IMG/VR virus record: IMGVR_UViG_3300025133_000037
Span: 1 to 64,000 of that record
Origin: a virus
Length of the DNA: 64,000 nucleotides
Reading direction: 5' to 3' (one strand)
Part shown: one piece after another, positions 9,601 through 17,038 of the stretch
Numbering within the stretch: the stretch's first letter is position 1
How the letters are laid out: every line of letters starts with the position of its first letter
The notes under the pieces: model-generated
The model's input: the letters and a program-made list of their open reading frames with translations, nothing else
The model's database searches: none
Told to the model about the DNA's origin: nothing
Position numbers and translations under genes: made by a program

Positions 9601-10274
9601 GCCCCTTGAACATCGCCCGAGGGAATTAAGTCCGATGTTTTGTCATTATCATAATAAATTTGATTTGAATTATGAGAATTATTATTCTGATCTACAGCTT
9701 CGCCTGTATAATGAATATGCTCATTGTATAATATCTCAAGAGCCTCTTGCAAGGTTCCGTCTTCAAGAGATCTGGTTGAAAGAGCAGATTCGTCCACCTC
9801 TGCTGCGACTACAGTTATTGCTTGCGCCCTATGTCTATTTATGGCATCCAAATGAACATGTGCAGATAAAATTCTGTTTAACTCTTCTAATGTTTCTATA
9901 AATAATGCAAGCCGGCTATCTAATATAGATATCTCATCCTGAAGCAATGTTGTAGGGTAGTTTAGTCTTAACTTGCTTTCGTTAATTGCGGCGGTCTTTG
10001 ATACATCAGAGTCTGTAATTGGGCCAGATAAGAGGTTTGCCCTATCCAATGCTTCTTTAGTGATATTTCCATTATCATCCATGGCATTAGACAATCTCGC
10101 AGCGACTGTATTGCCTATTGCGCCTTGCGGATTTATCCCCAAGGTCTTTTCTATATTAAATATTGCCGACCTCAAACTATTAAGCACATCGGAGCCTATC
10201 TCTGTAATATTATCTCTAATTACAGGGATCTCTACTGATGTATCTAATTTATCTGGGTAATTTGACTTTGCCAT
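6678..10274 (-). CDS. Tail fibre or tail spike protein (1198 aa)
   Basis: This very long protein has an N-terminal anchor of about 120 residues nearly shared with the next fibre gene (MAKSNYPDKLDTSVEIP, then RANLLSGPITDSDVSKTAAI). A long beta-rich shaft follows. Near residues 960-1110 comes a pectate-lyase-like right-handed helix region (GVKISGEGPNTVLQRDES), a fold used by phage spikes that bind or cut polysaccharide. No catalytic residues can be assigned by eye. It lacks the C-terminal chaperone-like domain found in its paralogue. The shared N-terminus should attach both fibres to the same baseplate site. It would act outside the cell in host recognition. Confidence 0.75.
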   Translation of the reverse strand: MAKSNYPDKLDTSVEIPVIRDNITEIGSDVLNSLRSAIFNIEKTLGINPQGAIGNTVAARLSNAMDDNGNITKEALDRANLLSGPITDSDVSKTAAINESKLRLNYPTTLLQDEISILDSRLALFIETLEELNRILSAHVHLDAINRHRAQAITVVAAEVDESALSTRSLEDGTLQEALEILYNEHIHYTGEAVDQNNNSHNSNQIYYDNDKTSDLIPSGDVQGAIDDLADLEGTGLRNSILNLNSNGIIRTGSVYDALEGNETGGVIVSESEIAYTGPSGSSSMYIAFPDEPTPVADVKPFDILEILTSPDEDDNAEYIIMSVVLTPGEDLDYVEIFGGPLNAFTTGTTAQIKKSIYTNYNENGLNCSARPRSGFSNTPSIQVAPPNSATVISSGMRASNVLDGSTDTLAIEIDEGDAVEINVFNSSYDTQSLDIIVATINQYCVDNNLNIFAYKLRSLKCFELAITHVMPNNSSDVKNRTLKIVDASSNDAAEALGLDYLKDRLIEGSAGNSFHINGRIIEDYGKITKYGADSVSIGAGTVEINSTAVDFITDGLRVGDLCVIEGSSDSDDDGTRSVMIVEEDKITLDYTGSTLQGELSDESAIFFLRSTASVSELEFLESWESVISDGLIMLDVFIDETANLFYRRRIDIAGHMNIANFYAVVTDVSQGFIGQDIEYTLTVDTSGMASIKQEPAGISGPETFVGATGIYKVYSLDKMEYIVLSVYVPNASITPFGVGILESSLFGYGELPSSVLHLCRAVYSPEFGVIIEAPHAGLGGSGALSITDKRSTGTVDDTIVGDALLERYIQGPRNELRGSGIIRDIDVEEIIDNGDDTCSITINPGVSVVNGTRFEYLGVDSLIYNYTNGSTENFYIGLDAYGCLVIGNEVDPDMGTDYISPFASQNVAHIAYVEIDTLTVTDLRLFVDHLDYKIIADITVANDQRFGHFTDIKTAVDYARMFSKMFPDMGTPSVLIKEGRYYIKEQINVNFGVKISGEGPNTVLQRDESYPPGLSGGVYGIGSPIFVIGDHEYAGTDDIGRGVTLERFTYESDFSSFDSDLTDTVISIRVSVDSTNPILRFNDINYIGSESASITSGSTSSTGYEMPFALNSGSTGAASGNIIISNCLFVRAGFGQGPILIFEDSLLQNTIIRDNIVVDSIYSSDGINPDYDMVFVSFSPSLAGYIEAGNAMYPLVT

Positions 10275-10287
10275 TTAATATATCCTA

Positions 10288-13200
10288 TTATCCACAGTGG
10301 TAAGTGCATCCGACGAATGCTTTTTTATAAGTTTGTCCATCGAAGTCGAATTCGACACAATCGTAATTATTACTATCTAAATCAAAATCGCAATCTTGAG
10401 TAATCTTTGCAACTGTATAGTTATGAAGCAAATCATCATCCTGTCTCATTCCATAGCCTGGAATTTCGCAAGTAGTTATGTAATCTCCATTTTCTAGGTC
10501 TCCATTTATATTACAAATCCAAACGGCGCCCTCTCCAAGAGAGTTTAATATAACCTTATTATCGTATTCGAGATCTTTTTTATATGCACTTACAAAGTTA
10601 CCTGCAGCAAATGTTCTATATTCATTATTTGGATCTTCAGCATCAGAAACTACTCCAAATACCGACTTTTGCATTCGCTCAGAAGAAAGCTCAACAAGTG
10701 GTAATGATTCATTTATTTTTATTGATTTATCAACATACGATCCCAAGGAAACAGCTATCAACCCAACATACTCTTCGATATCATCAAAGTTAAACTGATA
10801 ATCAAATAAAGTTCTGTGCTGTCCTGTAAAATTCATTTTTTCAGTACCACCAGTAGTTGGGTTGATAAAGCCGCATAGAGTAGAGGCGCCATAGATGCTG
10901 CCCGTTGTAAAACATAGTTTGTCCGCATCGTTAGTATTATGAGTATCAAATGTCGTGTCCATGCCCATGTGCCATGCCTGGTTGTTCACAGAGTGAATAA
11001 CGGTAAACCCACGCCATGTGCTATCAGCCTGCTGCTTCACTCGAATTCCATGCTGAGTGCCTGTTGGGGCCCCGAAAAAGCTAACCCCCTGTTTATCATC
11101 CAGAATCGTCATTGTTTGGTTGTCGGATTTGTCTCTAATATAAAGATAATCATACGCCGCACTGGCCTCAAAAGTCCACCTAGTGAGTCCACCCTCCTTC
11201 AGAATCAGCGACGGATTATAGTTGGTCTCGGCATCAATTATGAGGTTAGCGTCATAAGCGCTGCTTTTAAATATGGCGTTAAATACAGAAGGGGATTCGA
11301 CCTCAAAGCCAAAGCAATCATTAACATTTACAGCCCCATTAACCTCAAGGCCGTCATCGGCCGTTAGGAGGCCGCCTACGGTCAAATAATCGCCTACGGT
11401 CAAATAATCGCCTACAGTTGTATATTCTCCAACGGTTAAATGTCCCGGTACATCAAAGTCTCCGGATACACCCGTTGCATCAAGAGTTCCGCCAATAGAA
11501 CCTGCAGTGACAGTGCCTGTTACATCCAAATCTCCTTCGAAATAAGTGCTTCCAATAACGTGGAGATTATAGTTGGGGTCATTTTCATTGATCCCAACCT
11601 TCCCATCTCTAATAGTAAGGATCATATCTCCCTCTGTTCCTATTTGAACAGCAGAGTTTGCGGCAGTAGGTAAGTTGCTGTTTAAACATAAAGCATTTTG
11701 AAGAGAATCTGTATAAGTTGCCGCAGCTTCACCTTCAAGCCTTATCTGTGCATTACTATCTCCGCCATCTTGAGACATTTTTATGCCGGCGTTTCCAGAT
11801 TCAGAAGAATCATCAGGGTCTGCTTCTAACTTTATAAAAGAACTTCCTCCGTCTTTAGCTCTCAAATGAAGCATTTCATCCGGAGTAGAGGTCCCTATTC
11901 CAACATCTCCCCCGATGACCAAGTTTCTGCTAACCCTATCCCCCCAAGGCTTTGAGTTTCCCGGGTTAATATAGGGAGTCGTTGATGAGCCATCGCTATC
12001 TGCAATAATATTTCCACGAAACTCTACGTTATTCTCAGAAGGACACTCTACTACGCCAAATATATGACCAGACCCCCGATTCTTTACTAAGTAGTGAGTT
12101 TCTCCGTCGATATTTCCATCGCCGGTCCCCCTTAGTACGTTATTTGTAATAATTATATTTCTACACTTAGATGCAGACCAATCGTCCGAGATTAACAGCG
12201 CGGGCGTATTTAGATGCTCACAATTAGATATAGACAAATTCCCAACTTCTTCAGAACCATCGCTATCTTCACTATAAATCCAAACCCCAGATGAGTACTC
12301 ATTAAAGTCGGCCTTTTCGGATCTGTCAAAAATTACATCGTTAACTCTAACTCCCCAGTTTAGCTTATTTCCATCTGAATCTTTAACCCAAGGGTCAATG
12401 GTAGCTATGGAGCAATTCTTCATCCTGAGATTACTTATAGTTACAAATCCATTGCTCAAAACATCATCATCTCCATCGGGAGTGCTTTGAAGCCCCGGCC
12501 CCGGGACAAACAGGTAGCCGGCATGGGCGGGTGAAGATGAAGATGCATCCGTTCTGTCATCTTCATCTTCACCCGCATTGGTATACACCTTCATTATATC
12601 AAGTACAGTAGAATAGCCTTCCCCAGTTATGTTTATAGGAAAGTTTATCCAACTGCCGTAGCGAGATGCGGCCTGATAATGATCAGCAGCAGTATAGACT
12701 CCAGTCTCAACCCCTGTATCGATCACAACCTTGTGGACTCCAGACTTTAAATGAACCGTTGGGACGCCAGCTTTTGGAAAAAGTTGAGAAAATCTCTTTG
12801 CGTATTTTAACGCTGGTCCAAGTTCAGAAAAGTGGCCCATTCCATACTGCGGGCTTACTGTTATTGAGTTTAAAACAGTAAGATCTAAATCATTTATAAA
12901 TAATCTTAGGTCAATAGCATCAATAGTTATTCCATCATTTTCCACGGTTCCTAGTATGCAGTAATTATATGGATCAAATGGGCATGCGCATGTTATGCTG
13001 TCTGCAGCTTTAAATACAACCTCACCCCATTCGTTTACTGCTACAAAAAATTTATCTACATCGGCAACAAGAATGTCCGTTATATAAGAATCTACTTTAT
13101 CTAGCTCAAACCTCTTGCCCTTGACATAGCAGACTCCTGCAGAAACAGAGACTGTATATGTAACTCCATTATCTAATGGATCAATTACCTCAAGTCCTCT

Positions 13201-15696
13201 TATTACTCCATTAGATCTAGTTTCCGCCATTGGACGCTGAATTGCATTTTGTACAACGTCCGTTCCCAAATCTTTATATCCAGTGCTCCCTCTTCTAATC
13301 TTAGAAAAGATACGAGGATAGTCTCTTCCTGATCCCGTAACTCTTGATACATCAGCCTCATACAAGACCCTTCCTAACATCAAGTTTTCTTCTTGATTAA
13401 TTTCACTATAGCCATAAAGACTCATTACAAAACTTCCATCGCCCTCGATGAGCGTGGCTATTGCGTCCGAATCTTTTATAAATACTTTTACAAATATATT
13501 ATATTCTCCAGAATATAATGTTACATACTCTGCTTTTATGCCATTTATTTCAACCTCTGGGCCTGAATCGAGGGATAATAGAATCCTCATATCTGCAGGG
13601 TCTAGATCAGCCTTATCTACAGCCAACAGCCCTGGTGTCGCCTCCTCATATACAGATATATCGCCTTCAAAATCGCAAATAGCCACAAGACTTTCCGATA
13701 CACCATCGGAGACTATAGCATATGTTAATCGTTCTTCATAAAAAATATTTCTATTATAATCCATAAAAATGTCTATAATAGAACATTTTCCGCTTGAAGA
13801 AAACTCTCTAAACGCCAAATCATTCAAGGAAAGTGAGTTTTTATATATATAAAACTCAGTATCGTCAGTAGTTTCTCCGACCCACTCTTGATCAGGAAGC
13901 TGCGTATTATCCACAGATATTCCGGAAGAAGTGACATCTAAAATAATATATGTGCCGTCATCACTTAGGGAATTTGTAATTACAAGTATATCTCCATCTC
14001 TAACGCCCTCTGCCTCAAAATCTATGCTAGTAGAGGTTACTCCGGATGTTCCCTGCAACAACGTAAGCCCAGTCTCTACTAGTTTCGCTTCAAGATCTGT
14101 AAATGCATGACCTTGAATATAATATCTAGTTCCAAGACCAAAGTCTATATCCATATCTTCAAAGCTAACTAATCCTAATGAATCCAATGCATCATCTGAT
14201 CCTCTAGAGACTGTGATGTATCTGCTAGTGTCAGACGAACTTGGCATAGAATGAACAAGGGCTATCTCTGATTGCTTGCCCTCTTCATAGTCGACCCTAT
14301 AAGCTGATACGCTAAGCCTATTCTCTGCAAACTGGCTATTCATCGCCTTTATTATAGAATCTATAGTTTGGCCATATCCCGTCGTTGTGCCTAGATCTCC
14401 ATCATATGTATCGATCTCGACGGCCGTACCCCCATCTATGGATATATCAAAATATCTATTTCCAAGAGCTATTTCTAATGGTCTGATTTTTTTAGTAATT
14501 ATTGTTGCAGCATTTGGATTTGCAATCTGCAAAACATCAGCATTACTAAAAGACGAAGAGGATCCAAGGCCCTGATATTCTCTTGTGGTAATTAAAAGAC
14601 CAGCTATATTCGCTTCTCTGTTTGGATTTTTATATATTTTAGCCTGAGCACCAGACTCAGATGCAGAAAGAAATTTTCCGTAAACCTTAACGCCCTCAAT
14701 GCTAAGCCCATCAGTAGAGTAATCTACGTAGCTTATTTGATATAAAGCATCTCCGGTTCCATCTGTTATCTTTAAAATATCACAACGTTCAATAATAATC
14801 GCCGGCACATCTGGTGGGGTGGAAAAAATTACAGAAGATACTGAAGCTCCAGAAGATGAGGTAGATTCAGAATAATATATATCTTCTGAATCTAAAACTA
14901 GCATTCCCTCTTCGTTATCAGATGCAGAAACAAGCTTTGTGGTTTTTAATCCTGCATTACTATGCTGATAATCTTGATGATCATCTAACTGCGCTGTAGC
15001 AATTTCCAGCAAATCATCAATAGCTCCCTGAACATCCACTGAATCTATATATGCGGCTGTATCTTCATTGTCATAAAATACTTGTAGGGCCTCATGGGCT
15101 CTGTTTGTCTCTGATATATCGGTACCATCATAGTTTATATGTGATGCAAATATTGACTCAAATGCCCCCTGGGAAGTCGTAGTGCTTAAGGAGGTTATTC
15201 CATCGGAAGAGGACGTGCTTTCAATTGAGTCGATAGTAATTGCCTGCCCCATGTGTCGATTTGTGGCAGCAGGATGCACGTGAGCGCCAAGAAGAATGGC
15301 AAACTCCTCAATCGTTTGCAACAATGAATCTACCTGTTTTACTAATTGAGATATTTCATCTTGAAGCAATGTTGTAGGGTAATTTAGCCTTAGTTTACTC
15401 TCATTAATTGCGGCAGTCTTTGATACGTCAGAGTCTGTAATTGGCCCAGATAAAAGATTCGCACGATCTAAAGCTTCCTTTAGAATATTTCCATTACCAT
15501 CTAATACTTTATTTAATCGATCAGATACTGTATTTCCAACAGCACCTTGAGGGTTTACCCCCAAGGTTCTTTCTATTTGAAAAATGGCTGTACGAATACT
15601 GTTTATAACATCAGAGCCAATTTCTACGATATTATCTCTTACCGCAGGAATTTCAATAGAAGAATCTAATTGATCTGGGTACTTTGATTTTGCCAT
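10288..15696 (-). CDS. Giant tail fibre with C-terminal G2-type chaperone domain (1802 aa)
   Basis: The N-terminal 120 residues match those of the downstream 1198-residue fibre. The middle is beta-rich with a parallel-helix stretch (about residues 1000-1250). Two fibre motifs of the VGIGTSTPDEMLHL type follow (the second is VGINENDPNYNLHV), then short six-residue repeats of TVGDYL. The last 120 residues (GVVSDAEDP, then NSLGEGAVWI, then a Cys-containing tail) resemble the peptidase G2 intramolecular chaperone domain, which trimerises fibres and can cleave itself. It would be a long receptor-binding fibre. The start has AGGA upstream. The G2 call is by pattern; the fibre call is strong. Confidence 0.8.
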   Translation of the reverse strand: MAKSKYPDQLDSSIEIPAVRDNIVEIGSDVINSIRTAIFQIERTLGVNPQGAVGNTVSDRLNKVLDGNGNILKEALDRANLLSGPITDSDVSKTAAINESKLRLNYPTTLLQDEISQLVKQVDSLLQTIEEFAILLGAHVHPAATNRHMGQAITIDSIESTSSSDGITSLSTTTSQGAFESIFASHINYDGTDISETNRAHEALQVFYDNEDTAAYIDSVDVQGAIDDLLEIATAQLDDHQDYQHSNAGLKTTKLVSASDNEEGMLVLDSEDIYYSESTSSSGASVSSVIFSTPPDVPAIIIERCDILKITDGTGDALYQISYVDYSTDGLSIEGVKVYGKFLSASESGAQAKIYKNPNREANIAGLLITTREYQGLGSSSSFSNADVLQIANPNAATIITKKIRPLEIALGNRYFDISIDGGTAVEIDTYDGDLGTTTGYGQTIDSIIKAMNSQFAENRLSVSAYRVDYEEGKQSEIALVHSMPSSSDTSRYITVSRGSDDALDSLGLVSFEDMDIDFGLGTRYYIQGHAFTDLEAKLVETGLTLLQGTSGVTSTSIDFEAEGVRDGDILVITNSLSDDGTYIILDVTSSGISVDNTQLPDQEWVGETTDDTEFYIYKNSLSLNDLAFREFSSSGKCSIIDIFMDYNRNIFYEERLTYAIVSDGVSESLVAICDFEGDISVYEEATPGLLAVDKADLDPADMRILLSLDSGPEVEINGIKAEYVTLYSGEYNIFVKVFIKDSDAIATLIEGDGSFVMSLYGYSEINQEENLMLGRVLYEADVSRVTGSGRDYPRIFSKIRRGSTGYKDLGTDVVQNAIQRPMAETRSNGVIRGLEVIDPLDNGVTYTVSVSAGVCYVKGKRFELDKVDSYITDILVADVDKFFVAVNEWGEVVFKAADSITCACPFDPYNYCILGTVENDGITIDAIDLRLFINDLDLTVLNSITVSPQYGMGHFSELGPALKYAKRFSQLFPKAGVPTVHLKSGVHKVVIDTGVETGVYTAADHYQAASRYGSWINFPINITGEGYSTVLDIMKVYTNAGEDEDDRTDASSSSPAHAGYLFVPGPGLQSTPDGDDDVLSNGFVTISNLRMKNCSIATIDPWVKDSDGNKLNWGVRVNDVIFDRSEKADFNEYSSGVWIYSEDSDGSEEVGNLSISNCEHLNTPALLISDDWSASKCRNIIITNNVLRGTGDGNIDGETHYLVKNRGSGHIFGVVECPSENNVEFRGNIIADSDGSSTTPYINPGNSKPWGDRVSRNLVIGGDVGIGTSTPDEMLHLRAKDGGSSFIKLEADPDDSSESGNAGIKMSQDGGDSNAQIRLEGEAAATYTDSLQNALCLNSNLPTAANSAVQIGTEGDMILTIRDGKVGINENDPNYNLHVIGSTYFEGDLDVTGTVTAGSIGGTLDATGVSGDFDVPGHLTVGEYTTVGDYLTVGDYLTVGGLLTADDGLEVNGAVNVNDCFGFEVESPSVFNAIFKSSAYDANLIIDAETNYNPSLILKEGGLTRWTFEASAAYDYLYIRDKSDNQTMTILDDKQGVSFFGAPTGTQHGIRVKQQADSTWRGFTVIHSVNNQAWHMGMDTTFDTHNTNDADKLCFTTGSIYGASTLCGFINPTTGGTEKMNFTGQHRTLFDYQFNFDDIEEYVGLIAVSLGSYVDKSIKINESLPLVELSSERMQKSVFGVVSDAEDPNNEYRTFAAGNFVSAYKKDLEYDNKVILNSLGEGAVWICNINGDLENGDYITTCEIPGYGMRQDDDLLHNYTVAKITQDCDFDLDSNNYDCVEFDFDGQTYKKAFVGCTYHCG
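11373..11426 (-). repeat. 18-bp tandem repeat encoding TVGDYL
   Basis: Two exact 18-bp units (CGCCTACGGTCAAATAAT on the plus strand) are followed by a diverged third. They encode six-residue repeats in the giant fibre, of the kind that stack into a narrow beta-solenoid. Repeat number could vary by slippage and alter fibre length. Confidence 0.8.
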
Positions 15697-15746
15697 TAAT
15701 ATATCCTATACGCTTAAACTTTGTATTAACTAAAATAAAATTAGTA

Positions 15747-16217
15747 TTAAAAACTAGTAGAGATCCCACCGGTTACTTCCATATGATCTGTTATTGCATC
15801 TGCTGCCAAAAATGCACCAATAGTCAGACCTATCCCTAGGGTTAAAAACCCTATATTCTCCCAAGTTTGAAGCCTATCTCTTTTGTTATATCTGTCAATT
15901 AGATCTTGATTTATACCATTTAAATGCGTATATCGTTCAATTTGATTTTCATAAAAATTTATATTAACCTTATATAGATCGACCTGCCGAAGCCTCAATG
16001 ACTCTAGCTCCTTATACCTCTCTAATTCAGCTTCTTTAGCCTCCAATTCCTCAACTCGTCTCAATAGCTCTGTAGCCTCATCTATGGTAAAGACATAAGA
16101 GTCTTCTGATAATTCTGTGCCCGCTGTCATCACATCTCCAGCGTAAGCAACTGTCGGAGATATAATAATTGACGATACAATTATCACTGAAATAATGCCA
16201 TTTAATATCTTTCTCAT
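15747..16217 (-). CDS. Exported coiled-coil membrane protein, spanin-like layout
   Basis: This 156-residue protein begins with a clear Sec signal peptide (residues 1-26, probable cleavage after AYA). A long charged coiled coil of about 75 residues follows (ELLRRVEELEAKEAELERYK), then one C-terminal hydrophobic segment (IGFLTLGIGLTIGAFLAADA). It would therefore sit in the periplasm, anchored by its C-terminus. This resembles spanin-like or envelope-bridging phage proteins, but no lipobox cysteine is visible. It starts within an ATGA overlap of the preceding gene and ends a run of four small, mostly membrane genes. A lysis role is an inference from layout. Confidence 0.6.
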   Translation of the reverse strand: MRKILNGIISVIIVSSIIISPTVAYAGDVMTAGTELSEDSYVFTIDEATELLRRVEELEAKEAELERYKELESLRLRQVDLYKVNINFYENQIERYTHLNGINQDLIDRYNKRDRLQTWENIGFLTLGIGLTIGAFLAADAITDHMEVTGGISTSF

Positions 16218-16426
16218 AACTCTAACTCCACCTTTCCTAAGCCTATTTCTTCGCTAACCTTATCTGGAGAGACCCAAGACTCTATTTCCCCTATATTTAT
16301 TAAGACAAAATCTTTTCCAACAAGAGTCTTCTTCTCTATCTTCGCGGCAATTGCGACAATCTTATCATAAACCTCTGAGCTCTCTTCTTTGGCACAAAGT
16401 ATAAGTTTATTTATTTCTTTTAACAT
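16214..16426 (-). CDS. Small hypothetical protein (70 aa)
   Basis: A 70-residue soluble protein with no recognised family: an N-terminal amphipathic helix, a short beta pattern around DFVLINIGEIESWV, and an acidic end. It is joined to both neighbours by start-stop overlaps (TAATG upstream, ATGA downstream), so it is almost certainly translated with the membrane genes around it. An AGAGGA ribosome-binding site precedes the ATG. Confidence 0.5.
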   Translation of the reverse strand: MLKEINKLILCAKEESSEVYDKIVAIAAKIEKKTLVGKDFVLINIGEIESWVSPDKVSEEIGLGKVELEL

Positions 16427-16779
16427 TAAAATCCTCTATCATCAAAAAATTCATCTAGTTCTTCTTTTGAAACATCCTCTCTGGCCTCGAAAGAGTCTAG
16501 AGTATTTATTTCTTCTTTTACACTTTTTATTCGTTCTTCTAAGTCTAGAATTAAATCATTATTTTTACCAATTTCCTCTTGAGCCTTTTCGATTTCAATT
16601 TCTTCTCTTAACTTTTTCAATTCTAATTCTAAAATTTGACGAGATGTCATCTTTTTTTGGAAAAGAAAAATAGCTATCAATCCAAACAACCCTATGATTG
16701 CTCCGAAAAAAAGCTTTATCTTTAGCCCTAATCCTTTGAACCAGGACCCTATAGTTGTGCTTTCGTCTTCATCACTCAC
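16426..16779 (-). CDS. Small membrane protein with long coiled coil
   Basis: This 117-residue protein starts at GTG, overlapping the end of the upstream gene by 8 bases, with a GGAGG-rich stretch ahead. It has one membrane segment at about residues 18-41 (KIKLFFGAIIGLFGLIAIFLF), then a strongly charged coiled coil of about 50 residues (ILELELKKLREEIEIEKAQE) and an acidic tail. The N-in, C-out layout with a periplasmic coiled coil is that of an inner-membrane spanin, but many other bitopic proteins look the same. It follows a holin-sized gene. The function is unproved. Confidence 0.55.
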   Translation of the reverse strand: MSDEDESTTIGSWFKGLGLKIKLFFGAIIGLFGLIAIFLFQKKMTSRQILELELKKLREEIEIEKAQEEIGKNNDLILDLEERIKSVKEEINTLDSFEAREDVSKEELDEFFDDRGF

Positions 16780-17029
16780 TTTCTGCGTCCCCCTCCTCTA
16801 TTTCATACTTTTTATCTGTCCATCGTCTAGTTACATATGCTGTAAAAGTAGCCGCCAAATAAGCCGTCATTGATGCAGCCTCCATAGATTGGAAACCTAT
16901 TTCAAAATCTTTATATGAAATTCTACCAAATGTAGCTAATAAAATATTCAAAGTAACTACTGAAAATGCCAAAAAAGCAAATGTTAACATAGCGTCCGGC
17001 TTTCCTGATGTATTTTTAATCCAATGCAT
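16772..17029 (-). CDS. Small two-helix membrane protein, possible holin
   Basis: This 85-residue protein has two hydrophobic segments, about residues 15-36 (LTFAFLAFSVVTLNILLATF) and 48-66 (MEAASMTAYLAATFTAYV), and a charged C-terminal tail (DKKYEIEEGDAESE). Size, two helices and polar tail fit class II holins. The start has a near-perfect GGAGG. It leads a cluster of small membrane and coiled-coil genes. No endolysin is found beside it, and that is the main weakness of the call. It could also be a structural or superinfection membrane protein. Confidence 0.5.
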   Translation of the reverse strand: MHWIKNTSGKPDAMLTFAFLAFSVVTLNILLATFGRISYKDFEIGFQSMEAASMTAYLAATFTAYVTRRWTDKKYEIEEGDAESE

Positions 17030-17038
17030 ACTTACCTC

